64,000 nt of DNA, taken from assembly GCF_010731295.1 (NCBI RefSeq), contig NZ_AP022579.1, positions 5,022,001 through 5,086,000 of the forward strand, in the 5' to 3' direction. Below the pieces are notes generated by a model. That model searched no databases. It worked only from the letters and a program-made list of their open reading frames with translations, and had not been told where the DNA came from. Positions 56,486-64,000 of this stretch are shown here, piece by piece. How positions within the stretch are numbered: the first letter of the stretch is position 1; every line of letters starts with the position of its first letter. Position numbers and translations under genes: made by a program. Source of the DNA: Mycolicibacterium boenickei (GTDB lineage Bacteria > Actinomycetota > Actinomycetes > Mycobacteriales > Mycobacteriaceae).

Positions 56486-57049
56486 TCAGACCCGCCGCCG
56501 TTCGCGTTCGCCGGCAAGCTCGACACTGACGACGTCGAAGGCCATCGATTGGTTGTACCCGCGGCGGGCCAGCATGCCGACCAGCCGGCGAGTCACCTTC
56601 ACGTCACCGTCATCGTCATCGAGCCGTTCACGGCGTAGCTTGTCGCGGACCAGCTGCTCGGCCCGTTGCCGCTCGGCCGCCGGATCCAGATCGGCCAGCG
56701 CGGCGTCGATGACGTCGTTGTCGACGCCCTTCTTGCGGAGCTCGACAGCCAAGGCGCGCTTGCCTTTTCCCGCATTGGCGTGACGGGACCGCACCCATTG
56801 CTCGGCAAAGTCCTCATCGTCGATCAGCCCGACCTCGGTGAGCCGGTTGAGCACCCTGGCACTGAGGTCCTCTTCGTAACCTCGTTTGGTGAGCTGCTCG
56901 GTCAGTTCGGCACGGGTGCGGGCCCGCACGGTGAGCAGGCGCAGGCAGACATTCTTGGCCTGCTCCTCGCGTTTGCGAGGATCCTGCGCCTGCTCCCCCT
57001 CGGGCGTACCCGACGGCTCAGAAGTCAACCGGGGCGGGAAGGACGTCAT
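56486..57049 (-). CDS. recX: RecA regulator RecX
   Basis: 187 residues. Three RecX helical repeats: [39 protein letters not shown]...[14 protein letters not shown], and [27 protein letters not shown]. Limits RecA filament activity. Its start codon lies 32 bp inside the 3' end of recA, the usual mycobacterial overlap, so it is co-transcribed with recA. Confidence 0.94.
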   Translation of the reverse strand: MTSFPPRLTSEPSGTPEGEQAQDPRKREEQAKNVCLRLLTVRARTRAELTEQLTKRGYEEDLSARVLNRLTEVGLIDDEDFAEQWVRSRHANAGKGKRALAVELRKKGVDNDVIDAALADLDPAAERQRAEQLVRDKLRRERLDDDDGDVKVTRRLVGMLARRGYNQSMAFDVVSVELAGERERRRV

Positions 57050-58073
57050 CAGCCTTCGCCTCGGCGGTCACGACGGCACCGATACCGAGCTTTTCCTTGA
57101 TCTTCTTCTCGATCTCGTTGGCGACGTCGACGTTCTCCAGCAGGAACTTGCGGGCGTTCTCCTTGCCCTGGCCCAGTTGCTCACCCTCGTAGGTGAACCA
57201 GGACCCGGACTTACGGATGAAGCCGTGCTCGACACCCATGTCGATGAGCGAGCCTTCGCGGCTGATGCCCTGGCCGTACAGGATGTCGAACTCGGCCTGC
57301 TTGAACGGGGGCGAGACCTTGTTCTTGACGACCTTGACGCGGGTGCGGTTACCGACCGCGTCGGTGCCGTCCTTGAGCGTCTCGATACGGCGCACGTCCA
57401 GGCGGACCGAGGCGTAGAACTTCAAAGCCTTACCGCCCGTGGTGGTTTCGGGCGAGCCGAACATCACGCCGATCTTCTCGCGAAGCTGGTTGATGAAGAT
57501 CGCGGTGGTGCCCGAGTTGTTCAGCGCACCGGTCATCTTGCGCAGCGCCTGGCTCATCAGGCGGGCCTGCAGACCGACGTGGCTGTCACCCATCTCGCCC
57601 TCGATCTCGGCACGCGGCACCAGGGCCGCCACCGAGTCGATCACCAAGATGTCCAGCGCGCCCGAGCGCACCAGCATGTCGGCGATCTCCAGTGCCTGCT
57701 CACCGGTGTCCGGCTGGCTCACCAGCAGGGAATCGGTGTCCACCCCGAGCTTCTTGGCGTACTCGGGATCCAGGGCGTGCTCGGCGTCGATGAACGCCGC
57801 GATGCCGCCTGCGGCCTGGGCGTTGGCCACCGCGTGCAGCGCCACAGTGGTCTTACCCGAGGATTCCGGGCCGTAGATCTCGACCACGCGGCCACGCGGG
57901 AGCCCGCCGATGCCGAGGGCAACGTCCAGGGAGATCGAGCCGGTGGGGATCACCGAGATCGGCTGACGCACCTCCTCGCCGAGGCGCATCACCGAGCCTT
58001 TACCGAAGTTCTTGTCGATCTGGGCCATCGCCAGTTCGAGCGCTTTTTCGCGATCAGGGGCCTGCTGCGCCAT
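57018..58073 (-). CDS. recA: Recombinase RecA
   Basis: 351 residues, uninterrupted: the intein found in M. tuberculosis RecA is absent. Walker [10 protein letters not shown], Walker [13 protein letters not shown], the L1 [17 protein letters not shown] and L2 [18 protein letters not shown] loops, and an acidic C-terminal end. Catalyses strand exchange and activates LexA cleavage. Controlled by an SOS box and a LexA-independent promoter upstream. Confidence 0.98.
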   Translation of the reverse strand: MAQQAPDREKALELAMAQIDKNFGKGSVMRLGEEVRQPISVIPTGSISLDVALGIGGLPRGRVVEIYGPESSGKTTVALHAVANAQAAGGIAAFIDAEHALDPEYAKKLGVDTDSLLVSQPDTGEQALEIADMLVRSGALDILVIDSVAALVPRAEIEGEMGDSHVGLQARLMSQALRKMTGALNNSGTTAIFINQLREKIGVMFGSPETTTGGKALKFYASVRLDVRRIETLKDGTDAVGNRTRVKVVKNKVSPPFKQAEFDILYGQGISREGSLIDMGVEHGFIRKSGSWFTYEGEQLGQGKENARKFLLENVDVANEIEKKIKEKLGIGAVVTAEAKADDVLPAPVDF

Positions 58074-58127
58074 GATGGTGCCTCTCCAAGTAGTCGTGTT
58101 GACCGGTGTTCCGATCGGTTGGCCGTG

Positions 58128-58150
58128 ACGCTAGGCCAGGGCACCGACAA
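58128..58150 (-). promoter_or_regulatory. RecA-NDp type (PafBC-dependent) promoter of recA
   Basis: On the minus strand TTGTCGGTG - 8 nt - TAGCGT, matching the mycobacterial LexA-independent DNA-damage promoter (RecA-NDp consensus tTGTCRgtg-N8-TAnnnT). About 55 bp before the recA ATG. Confidence 0.8.
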
Positions 58151-58175
58151 ATCGGTCGAACACCGCCCACACTAG

Positions 58176-58191
58176 ACGAACATCTGTTCGA
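58176..58191. promoter_or_regulatory. SOS box of recA
   Basis: ACGAAC-ATCT-GTTCGA differs from TCGAAC-N4-GTTCGA only at the first base. It lies 102 bp before the recA start, upstream of the RecA-NDp promoter. Confidence 0.85.
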
Positions 58192-58221
58192 CTCAAGTGG
58201 ACACGCCGGAGATGGTCTCGG

Positions 58222-58425
58222 TCAGTGACGCCAGTTCGGGAAGTTGTCGAGATCCCGCAATGTCAGGACGAAGCCGAATGCGCCGACGGCGACGGCCAGG
58301 AAATATCCGAGGGCGGCCTGCCAGCCACTCAGAGTTGACGCGACCAGCCAGCACAGCAGAACTGCTGCGATCACCAGCAACACTCCGTAGAGGGGTGTTC
58401 GCATCGGGTGGTCACCGAGACCCAT
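58222..58425 (-). CDS. Small membrane protein
   Basis: 67 residues from the ATG at 58425 (MGLGDHPMRTPLYG). MRTPLYG at 58404 is another start. Two hydrophobic helices (about 11-30 and 36-55) and a short polar end. No domain recognised. Lies between recA and DUF3046. Codon pattern and hydrophobicity suggest a real gene but support is modest. Confidence 0.55.
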   Translation of the reverse strand: MGLGDHPMRTPLYGVLLVIAAVLLCWLVASTLSGWQAALGYFLAVAVGAFGFVLTLRDLDNFPNWRH

Positions 58426-58506
58426 GACTCCGGTATACGCCGAAAATGTGCGCAGGGGAAGCGGTGTAAATCGCCGCAGACCCACCCCGATATCGCCGCT
58501 GGTCGT

Positions 58507-58701
58507 TCACCACTGGTCGCGGGGGACGTCGAAGTCCGCGCACAGCGCCCGCCACACGTTGCGCGGCTCCTCGCCGTCCTCGATGGCCTGGGCGGCCGTG
58601 CGCCCGTCGAGGGCGGTGAGCACGTGGTCGACGAGCAGCGAACGGCCCCGAATGGTGCCGAACTGGCCGTCCACGAGCTCATTGAATTCCGTCAACCGCA
58701 C
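58507..58701 (-). CDS. DUF3046 domain protein
   Basis: 64 residues from a GTG: MRLTEFNELVDGQFG, LVDHVLTALDGRTAAQAIEDG and VWRALCADFDVPRDQW are characteristic of the small DUF3046 family (Rv2738c). Conserved upstream of recA in mycobacteria, function unknown. Confidence 0.87.
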   Translation of the reverse strand: MRLTEFNELVDGQFGTIRGRSLLVDHVLTALDGRTAAQAIEDGEEPRNVWRALCADFDVPRDQW

Positions 58702-58710
58702 GGGCTCAAC

Positions 58711-59883
58711 CTACCCAGTGCCCGCGAGGGCGTCATGGCACACCCGTACCGGATCTGCCACCTCGGCCGCCGAGGCACCCGCCCGCCGGGCGGCAGCGCG
58801 GTATGCGGGTGAACCGAGAACGGTACCGACCGCCGCCGTCAACGCCTCGCCCGAAAGTGGCCGCACCAGGTGTCCACTGCCCTGGCGCACAACACGATTG
58901 GCGATCTCCCACTGGTCACCGCCACCCGGCACCACCACCATCGGCACACCGGCCAACAACGCCTTGGATACGAACCCGTGCCCACCGCCGCAGATCACCA
59001 GATCGGCGTGCGACAGCAGCTCGTCCTGGCGGCCCAGGCCCACCGCCGCCCATGGGGGCACCTCGACGTCGGCACCGCCCAGTCGCGACACCACCACACG
59101 GGCCCCGTCGGGCAGCGTGTCGCCCGGGCGCAGCGACTCGAGCACCAGTTCGGCCATGCCCTGTGTCCCGGTGGTCGCGGTGGACGGCGCCACCATCACC
59201 ACCGGCCCCGATCCCGGCGGCACGGCAAGCACCGCGTCGGTGGGCTCGAAGTGCAATGGACCCACCACGATGGCCTCGGCCGGCCAGTCCGGGCGCGGCA
59301 CCTCCAATGCGGGCAGGGTGGCGATCAACCGCCGCAGCGGGCCCGGATCGACCGGCGGAAGGCCGATGTCGGCCCGCACCGCGGCCCGCTGGGCCAGGCC
59401 GGCGCGCCATGATCGAGCGGTCAGGGCGCGCATGACGGTGTCACGCAGGCGTCCGCGCAGGCCGACCCCGGGCGCCAGCCCGCTGCCGATCGGCGGCAGG
59501 CCCTTCGACGGCAGGTACAGCGGATGCGGGTTGAGCTCGACCCACGGCAGCCCGAGCAGCTCGGCGGCCAGCCCGCCGCAGGCCGTGATCACGTCGGAGA
59601 CCACGAGATCCGGTTGCAACTGCTCCAATACCGGCACGTTGAGTCGCGCCATCCGCCCGGCGCGCTGGTGGATCTTGGCCCCGGCGTCGGCATCGTCATC
59701 GTCATCGGTGGCATCGAGGCCGACCAGTTCGACCGCGTCGACACCCGCCGCCCGCGCGGTTTCGAGCCATTCGACGCCGGTCAACAGCGTCGGGACATCC
59801 CCCGCGGCCAGGAACTTCAGGCACAACGCAAGGGCCGGGAAGGCATGTCCGGGATCGGGTCCGGCGACCACAGCTACGCGCAC
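58711..59883 (-). CDS. Glycosyltransferase (GT-B, UGT/macrolide type)
   Basis: 390 residues from a GTG. N-terminal Rossmann half starts VAVVAGPDPGHAFPALAL. C-terminal nucleotide-sugar half has LICGGGHGFVSKALLAGVPMVVVPGGGDQWEIANRV, the UGT/glycopeptide-type donor motif. Equivalent to Rv2739c. Acceptor unknown. Ends 10 bp before DUF3046. Confidence 0.87.
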   Translation of the reverse strand: MRVAVVAGPDPGHAFPALALCLKFLAAGDVPTLLTGVEWLETARAAGVDAVELVGLDATDDDDDADAGAKIHQRAGRMARLNVPVLEQLQPDLVVSDVITACGGLAAELLGLPWVELNPHPLYLPSKGLPPIGSGLAPGVGLRGRLRDTVMRALTARSWRAGLAQRAAVRADIGLPPVDPGPLRRLIATLPALEVPRPDWPAEAIVVGPLHFEPTDAVLAVPPGSGPVVMVAPSTATTGTQGMAELVLESLRPGDTLPDGARVVVSRLGGADVEVPPWAAVGLGRQDELLSHADLVICGGGHGFVSKALLAGVPMVVVPGGGDQWEIANRVVRQGSGHLVRPLSGEALTAAVGTVLGSPAYRAAARRAGASAAEVADPVRVCHDALAGTG

Positions 59884-59912
59884 CGGCCTACCCTGCCATA
59901 GCCGTCCCCCAC

Positions 59913-59918
59913 TAGGCT
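59913..59918 (+). promoter_or_regulatory. -10 element, leaderless start of ephG
   Basis: TAGGCT (TANNNT) 6 nt before the ATG at 59925, with no ribosome binding site. Confidence 0.45.
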
Positions 59919-59924
59919 GCGGGC

Positions 59925-60359
59925 ATGGCTGACCAATCCACCACCGCAGCTGCGTCCCAGACCAGCACGGTCGAGACCTTCCTCAACGCACTGCAGGAGC
60001 AGGACTTCGACACAGCCGAGAGCGCGCTGGCGCAGAACCTGGTGTACCAGAACGTCGGTTTTCCGACCATTTACGGTCGCAACCGCGCGATGAAGCTGTT
60101 CCGGTCGATGCCGGGCCGGATGGGCTTCGAGGTGAAGATCCACCGGATCGCCGCCGACGGCGCGGCCGTGCTGACCGAACGCACCGATGCGCTGGTGTTC
60201 GGGCCGATGCGCCTGCAGTTCTGGGTGTGCGGGGTGTTCGAGGTGCACGAAGGCCGAATCACGCTGTGGCGGGACTACTTCGACATGTTCGACATGGTCA
60301 AGGCGACGGTGCGCGGCCTCGTCGGCGTGGTCGTGCCGTCCCTGCGCACGTCGCTGTAA
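59925..60359 (+). CDS. ephG: Limonene-1,2-epoxide hydrolase-type epoxide hydrolase
   Basis: 144 residues of the small SnoaL-like fold. Conserved FLNALQEQDFDTAESAL, the Arg/Asp triad segment LTERTDALVFG and LWRDYFDMFDMVK. Equivalent to Rv2740 (EphG), which hydrolyses epoxides of bulky or steroid-like lipids in vitro. Monocistronic, with a probable leaderless start, converging on pspM. Confidence 0.88.
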   Translation: MADQSTTAAASQTSTVETFLNALQEQDFDTAESALAQNLVYQNVGFPTIYGRNRAMKLFRSMPGRMGFEVKIHRIAADGAAVLTERTDALVFGPMRLQFWVCGVFEVHEGRITLWRDYFDMFDMVKATVRGLVGVVVPSLRTSL

Positions 60360-60366
60360 CCGCGGT

Positions 60367-61185
60367 TCAGGCGCGGCGCAGCTGGCCCAGTTCGTCGAAC
60401 GCCTGCGCCCAGCCGAGCAGACGATCGGTGGCGCCCGTCAGCTCGCTGCGGTAGCGCTGCTGTGCCAACGGCGATGCCGCGCCCTGGCCGCTGTTCACCG
60501 TCGACACCAGTTGCGCTGCGGCGGTGACCATCTCGTTGTACTGCCGCACACCCTGCCCGAGCTGAGCGGTGAACGCGTTGATGGTGGGCACGAGATGCTG
60601 ACGCGACTGCGGGGCGTTGCTGATCGCCCGCTCCATCGACACCACCTCGGTGGCGGTGGCCGCCATCGTCCGCGCCGTCTGATTGGCCACCGCGGTCAGC
60701 TCACGCAGTTCGTCGGCCGGAAGCATCCGGCCGCGCTCCAGCACGCCGAGCAGCGAGAACATGCCCCGCTCGGAAGCCATCAGCGCCGCCATGGGCTGCC
60801 GAGCCGCCGAACCCCATGGCGGCAGCCGGCGTCCGGCGATCGGCCGTTGCGCCGGAAGCGGTTCCGCGCGTAGCCATCGGTAACGCAGCCAGAACAGCGT
60901 GGCGGGGAAAGCCGCCCCGGCCGCGAGAACGCCACTGATGATCAGGCCCCAGACCGGTGTGCTCCACGACGCCAGCAGCGCCGTCACGAGCACCCAGAAC
61001 ACGCTGGACAGGGTGAAGAACACCCCGAAGCGCAGTGCCCACCGCCGCTTGCGCAACAGCTTGGCGCGCGGATCGGCGGCGGCACTGAGCTTTTCGGTCA
61101 GCGCACCGGACAGATCGGCCGCGGTGTCGATAGCCCGCTGTGCCAGCGATCTCCAGGCCTCCGGTCGACCGGTCTTGGTAGCCAT
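60367..61185 (-). CDS. pspM: Psp-system membrane protein PspM
   Basis: 272 residues. Two adjacent transmembrane helices (about 50-72 and 76-98) after an amphipathic N-terminus, then a long helical cytosolic part (RPIAGRRLPPWGSAARQPMAALMASERGMF...). Matches Rv2743c, the PspA-binding membrane partner of the mycobacterial clgR-pspA-pspM-pspN system. Follows pspA by 20 bp. No pspN follows here; ephG lies convergent instead. Confidence 0.85.
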   Translation of the reverse strand: MATKTGRPEAWRSLAQRAIDTAADLSGALTEKLSAAADPRAKLLRKRRWALRFGVFFTLSSVFWVLVTALLASWSTPVWGLIISGVLAAGAAFPATLFWLRYRWLRAEPLPAQRPIAGRRLPPWGSAARQPMAALMASERGMFSLLGVLERGRMLPADELRELTAVANQTARTMAATATEVVSMERAISNAPQSRQHLVPTINAFTAQLGQGVRQYNEMVTAAAQLVSTVNSGQGAASPLAQQRYRSELTGATDRLLGWAQAFDELGQLRRA

Positions 61186-61205
61186 GATCTAAAACACTCG
61201 AATCG

Positions 61206-62021
61206 CTATTGGCCGAGCGGGTTTTCGGGGGTGGCAGGCGTCTGGTTGGTCGCCGGGGAGGCCGGCGTGGCCGGCGACGCGTCGCCGCTGGGCAGGGCGT
61301 CGCCGCGCATCGAAGCACGGATCTGCTCGAGCCGGGAGTGGCCCGCCATCTGGACGCTGGCCTGCTGGACCTCCATCATGCGGCCCTGCACGGAGTTCTG
61401 GGCCAGCTCGGCCTGGCCGATCGCGTTGGCGTAGCGACGCTCGATCTTGTCCCGCACCTCGTCGAGGCTCGGGGTGTTACCGGGCGCGGCGACCTCGCTC
61501 ATCGACCGGAGCGAGGCGCTGACCTGCTCCTGCATCTTGGCCTGCTCCAGCTGGGACAGCAGCTTGGTGCGCTCGGCGATCTTCTGCTGCAGCATCATCG
61601 CGTTCTGCTCGACGGCCTTCTTGGCCTGCGCGGCGGCCTGCAGGGCCTGATCGTGCAGACCCTTCAGGTCCTCGACGCTCTGCTCGGCGGTGACGAGCTG
61701 GGCCGCGAACGCCTCGGCGGCGTTGTTGTACTCGGTGGCCTTGGCCGCGTCACCGGCAGCCGTGGCCTGATCAGCGAGCGTCAGTGCTTGACGGACGTTG
61801 ACCTGCAGCTTCTCGATGTCGGCCAGCTGGCGGCTGAGCCGCATCTCCAGCTGGCGCTGGTTGCCGATCACCTGGGCGGCCTGCTGGGTGAGGGCCTGGT
61901 GCTGACGCTGCGCGTCCTCGATGGCCTGCTGGATCTGCACCTTCGGATCGGCGTATTCGTCCACCTTGGAGCTGAACAGCGCCATCAGGTACTTCCACGC
62001 CTTGACGAACGGATTGGCCAT
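61206..62021 (-). CDS. pspA: Phage-shock protein A homologue (35-kDa antigen)
   Basis: 271 residues, almost entirely coiled-coil helix: [44 protein letters not shown] start, [16 protein letters not shown], and a Ser/Thr/Pro-rich C-terminus. A PspA/IM30 (Vipp1-like) membrane-stress scaffold that oligomerises on the inner face of the membrane. Equivalent to Rv2744c. Lies between clgR and pspM. Confidence 0.93.
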   Translation of the reverse strand: MANPFVKAWKYLMALFSSKVDEYADPKVQIQQAIEDAQRQHQALTQQAAQVIGNQRQLEMRLSRQLADIEKLQVNVRQALTLADQATAAGDAAKATEYNNAAEAFAAQLVTAEQSVEDLKGLHDQALQAAAQAKKAVEQNAMMLQQKIAERTKLLSQLEQAKMQEQVSASLRSMSEVAAPGNTPSLDEVRDKIERRYANAIGQAELAQNSVQGRMMEVQQASVQMAGHSRLEQIRASMRGDALPSGDASPATPASPATNQTPATPENPLGQ

Positions 62022-62238
62022 TGGTTCGTTCCGCCTTATCTATCGGGCTTGTCCGGCTCAGAGTTCAAGCCGGCGCTCGGGTCCTACTGCTTCAGGTTGC
62101 CGCAATTCCTCTTATGCCAACTTATCGGTTCCGGACAGGCAGCCACAGCCCCGCACGCTGTTCGCGTGGGTGTTTTGCGAAAATTCGCACCGCGGGCACG
62201 AGCAGCGCAATCAGACCGGTGTCGGCGCCGTCAACAGG
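62022..62238. other. clgR-pspA intergenic region
   Basis: 217 bp without a gene. Holds a perfect palindrome at 62176-62189 and may carry a second promoter for pspA. No clear -10/-35 was found. Confidence 0.4.
62176..62189. promoter_or_regulatory. Palindrome upstream of pspA
   Basis: TGCGAA-AA-TTCGCA, perfect 6-bp arms. It contains GCGAA elements as in ClgR-type sites, so ClgR binding is possible but unproven. Confidence 0.4.
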
Positions 62239-62571
62239 TCAGGCGACGGCCATCGACACGGCGTGCGGAATGACCACCTTGGTGGCCGCATCGATGTGGG
62301 CGACGTTGGCGGTCAGATCGACGCTGTCGGCGTGCTCACGCTCGGCCATGTTCTCCCCCGCATCGGTGAGTACCCGCGACAGCGGCACGTCCAGGGCGTC
62401 ACAAATGGCGCTGAGCAGTTCGCTCGAGGCTTCTTTGCGGCCCCGCTCCACCTCGGAGAGGTATCCGAGGCTCACGCGGGCAGCGTCGGAGACTTCACGC
62501 AAGGTGCGCCCCTGCTCGGTGCGGGCGTTACGCAGTACGTCGCCGATCACCTCGCGCAGCAATGTCGTCAT
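62239..62571 (-). CDS. clgR: Transcriptional regulator ClgR
   Basis: 110 residues from the ATG at 62571 (AAGGAG upstream). HTH_XRE domain (about 8-65: [41 protein letters not shown]). Activates clp protease and psp genes under envelope stress. Equivalent to Rv2745c. A SigE-type promoter precedes it. The C-terminus ends VSMAVA; ClgR is a known Clp substrate. Confidence 0.93.
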   Translation of the reverse strand: MTTLLREVIGDVLRNARTEQGRTLREVSDAARVSLGYLSEVERGRKEASSELLSAICDALDVPLSRVLTDAGENMAEREHADSVDLTANVAHIDAATKVVIPHAVSMAVA

Positions 62572-62590
62572 CGCGCTCTCCTTCGCCTCG

Positions 62591-62601
62591 CCTGTCACAG
62601 G
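62591..62601. promoter_or_regulatory. Short palindrome in the clgR leader
   Basis: CCTGT-C-ACAGG, an 11-bp perfect inverted repeat 20 bp before the clgR start. A small operator candidate. Confidence 0.3.
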
Positions 62602-62615
62602 TTCGCTAAAACACC

Positions 62616-62641
62616 AACGCCGCCGGTCACCACAAGGTTCC
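62616..62641 (-). promoter_or_regulatory. SigE-type promoter of clgR
   Basis: On the minus strand GGAAC (62641-62637) - 18 nt - GTT (62618-62616), the SigE/SigH consensus with the same spacing as the sigB promoter at 27253. About 45 bp before the clgR ATG. Confidence 0.75.
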
Positions 62642-62669
62642 CGAGGAGAACGATCAAGGAAGATCTCGG

Positions 62670-63158
62670 TTACTGGTTCTCGACCAGGAAACGCAGCCGG
62701 GCGATCGCCTCATCGACGGCGGCGCGACGAATGTCCCAGCGTGAGCCGGACAACGACAGCTCGACGACTTCGGTGTCGACCGGGCCGGCGAGACCGATGA
62801 ACACCGTGCCCACCGGGTGTCCACCGTGCGGTTCCGGTCCGGCCACGCCGGTCAGGCCGACGCCCCAGGTAGCCGCGCAACGCTGCCTGGCCCCGACGGC
62901 CAGCGCCCGCGCGGTGGGAGCCGCGACCGGACCGACCGCGTCGAGCACCTGAGGGGCCACCCCCGCCAGCCAGATCTTGGTGTCCTCGTTGTAGGTCACC
63001 AGGCCGCCCTGCAAGACCGCGCTGGCCCCGGACACCCCGGCCAGCGTCGCGGCGAGCAGCCCGCCCGTGAGCGACTCTGCGGTGGCCACGCTCTGTGAGC
63101 GCACCGTCAGGTCGGCGACCAGGGCCCTGGCGTCGTCAGTGAGCAGCGGATCGTCCAC
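62670..63158 (-). CDS. CinA C-terminal-domain protein (NMN amidohydrolase-like)
   Basis: 162 residues from a [61 protein letters not shown]. The single-domain CinA/PncC family converts nicotinamide mononucleotide to nicotinate mononucleotide in other bacteria. Its start overlaps the 3' end of pgsA by 23 bp, so the two form an operon. Confidence 0.87.
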   Translation of the reverse strand: MDDPLLTDDARALVADLTVRSQSVATAESLTGGLLAATLAGVSGASAVLQGGLVTYNEDTKIWLAGVAPQVLDAVGPVAAPTARALAVGARQRCAATWGVGLTGVAGPEPHGGHPVGTVFIGLAGPVDTEVVELSLSGSRWDIRRAAVDEAIARLRFLVENQ

Positions 63159-63741
63159 GCGAATCCCTGATCGCGGATATGACGTAGTCGGCGCCGGTGA
63201 GCACGGTCAGCACCACGGCGGCCCACATGATCACCCAGGCGACGTTGAGCCAGATGTCGGGCCACGCGTGCAGCGGCAGGATGAACAGCCCGATGGCCAC
63301 GGCCTGCACCAGTGTCTTGAGCTTGCCGCCGCGGCTGGCCGGGATCACGCCGTGTCGCAGCACCGCGAACCGCAGCACCGTGATCCCGATCTCACGGACC
63401 AGCACCACCGCGGTGATCCACCACGGCAGGTCGTGCAGCATCGACAAGCCGATCAGTGCCGCCCCGATCAGCGCCTTGTCGGCGATCGGATCGGCCAGGG
63501 TGCCGAACTCGGTGATCATGCCGTAGCTGCGGGCCAGCGCCCCGTCGAAGTGATCGGTGATCACCGCGACCGCGAACACCGTGAAAGCGGCGATCCGCCA
63601 GCCGGTTTCATGGCCGTCACCGGCGAACAGGAATACGAGGAATACCGGAACGAGCACCATCCGCACCCCGGTGAGCACGTTGGCGAGGTTGGCCACGCGC
63701 GCACGCGGGACCACCGGATCGGTAGAAGGTTGGCCCGGCAC
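63136..63741 (-). CDS. pgsA3: CDP-alcohol phosphatidyltransferase (PgsA-type)
   Basis: 201 residues from the GTG at 63741. An N-terminal frame to 63987 is shadow. Signature D-x2-D-G-x2-A-R-x8-G-x3-D-x3-D is fully present (DHFDGALARSYGMITEFGTLADPIADK, in pieces). Four to five membrane helices. Phosphatidylglycerophosphate-synthase-type enzyme of phospholipid synthesis. Equivalent to Rv2746c. TATTCT 6 nt before the GTG suggests a leaderless start. Confidence 0.9.
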   Translation of the reverse strand: MPGQPSTDPVVPRARVANLANVLTGVRMVLVPVFLVFLFAGDGHETGWRIAAFTVFAVAVITDHFDGALARSYGMITEFGTLADPIADKALIGAALIGLSMLHDLPWWITAVVLVREIGITVLRFAVLRHGVIPASRGGKLKTLVQAVAIGLFILPLHAWPDIWLNVAWVIMWAAVVLTVLTGADYVISAIRDSRGRSAAH

Positions 63742-63747
63742 CGCAAC

Positions 63748-63753
63748 AGAATA
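63748..63753 (-). promoter_or_regulatory. -10 element of pgsA (leaderless)
   Basis: Minus-strand TATTCT (TANNNT) 6 nt before the GTG at 63741. Confidence 0.5.
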
Positions 63754-63770
63754 TCGGTTGCCGCAGCGGA

Positions 63771-63776
63771 TACTCT
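63771..63776 (+). promoter_or_regulatory. -10 element of argA (leaderless)
   Basis: TACTCT (TANNNT) 7 nt before the GTG at 63784. Forms a compact divergent pair with the pgsA -10 only 17 bp away. Confidence 0.5.
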
Positions 63777-63783
63777 TGCGCCT

Positions 63784-64000
63784 GTGAACGCAGGCAGTGT
63801 CGAGTCGCGCAAACACGCTGTGGTGCGCCGTGCCCGCACGTCCGATGTCCCGGCGATCAAGAGCCTGGTCGACGTCTATGCGGGCAAGATCCTGCTGGAG
63901 AAGAACCTGGTGACGCTGTACGAGGCGGTCCAGGAGTTCTGGGTCGCCGAGCTCGACGGTGAGCTGGTCGGATGCGGCGCGCTCCACGTGCTGTGGGCCG
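63784..64000 (+). CDS. argA: N-acetylglutamate synthase ArgA (partial, runs off the window)
   Basis: First 72 codons of a GNAT-fold N-acetylglutamate synthase, first step of arginine biosynthesis. VVRRARTSDVPAIKSLVDVYAGKILLEKNLVTLYEAVQEFWVAEL...CGALHVLW (in pieces) matches M. tuberculosis ArgA (Rv2747) closely. The GTG at 63784 is chosen by the -10 spacing. The 3' end, including the acetyl-CoA site, is outside the window. Confidence 0.9.
   Translation, partial: MNAGSVESRKHAVVRRARTSDVPAIKSLVDVYAGKILLEKNLVTLYEAVQEFWVAELDGELVGCGALHVLWA

Noticed and set aside
57018..58073. Intein in recA
   Set aside because: The protein is a continuous 351 residues with no Cys/HN splice junctions or homing endonuclease insert.

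Overview
The window comes from a high-GC actinobacterium and is almost certainly mycobacterial, most likely a fast grower of the Mycolicibacterium type. This rests on gene order and protein similarity recalled from M. tuberculosis: ppgK-sigA, sigB-ideR-sthA, PAC2/hydrolase/PhzF, nrdR-chiZ-lexA, hflX-dapF-miaA, miaB, recX-recA, ephG, clgR-pspA-pspM, pgsA and argA (the Rv2702-Rv2747 segment). recA has no intein. No rRNA, tRNA, CRISPR array or insertion sequence was found.

Layout. (1) 0-4.1 kb: polyphosphate glucokinase, the principal sigma factor SigA, and a secreted histidine phosphatase with a long helical tail. (2) 4.4-24.6 kb: a lipid/ketone-type catabolic island that interrupts the usual sigA-sigB neighbourhood. 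It has two HSL-type esterases, a Baeyer-Villiger monooxygenase, two WS/DGAT acyltransferases, four SDRs, an acyl-CoA synthetase, a zinc ADH, an LLM flavin oxidoreductase and three HsaA/acyl-CoA-dehydrogenase-fold proteins grouped around an IclR regulator, with a TetR regulator at its right end. Its content recalls the M. tuberculosis mymA operon and the fadD12-lipO locus. (3) 24.6-37.7 kb: conserved backbone with small DUF proteins, sigB, ideR, sthA, a lipoprotein protease, PAC2, nrdR, chiZ and lexA. (4) 37.8-45.5 kb: an LGFP-repeat membrane protein with a very acidic tail, an acyl-CoA dehydrogenase, a molybdopterin oxidoreductase and a secreted PE-PPE-domain hydrolase. (5) 45.5-64 kb: hflX-dapF-miaA, a DUF349 protein, miaB, a glutamate ABC transporter (gluABCD), recX-recA, a glycosyltransferase, ephG, the Psp envelope-stress operon with ClgR, cinA/pgsA, and the start of argA.

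Regulatory reading. The clearest regulatory sequences are: several SOS-type boxes between chiZ and lexA; an SOS box plus a RecA-NDp (PafBC-type) promoter before recA; SigE/SigH-type promoters with the same 18-nt GGAAC-GTT spacing before sigB and clgR; perfect palindromes next to the IclR and TetR genes; and several starts with TANNNT hexamers 6-7 nt upstream, which suggests leaderless mRNAs (lexA, phzF-like, argA, pgsA, ephG, molybdoenzyme, fadD). Strong hairpins close several convergent or tandem gene pairs. No gene-free gap exceeds 300 bases. Starts were moved from the longest open frame wherever a ribosome binding site, family alignment or leaderless promoter favoured an internal codon.
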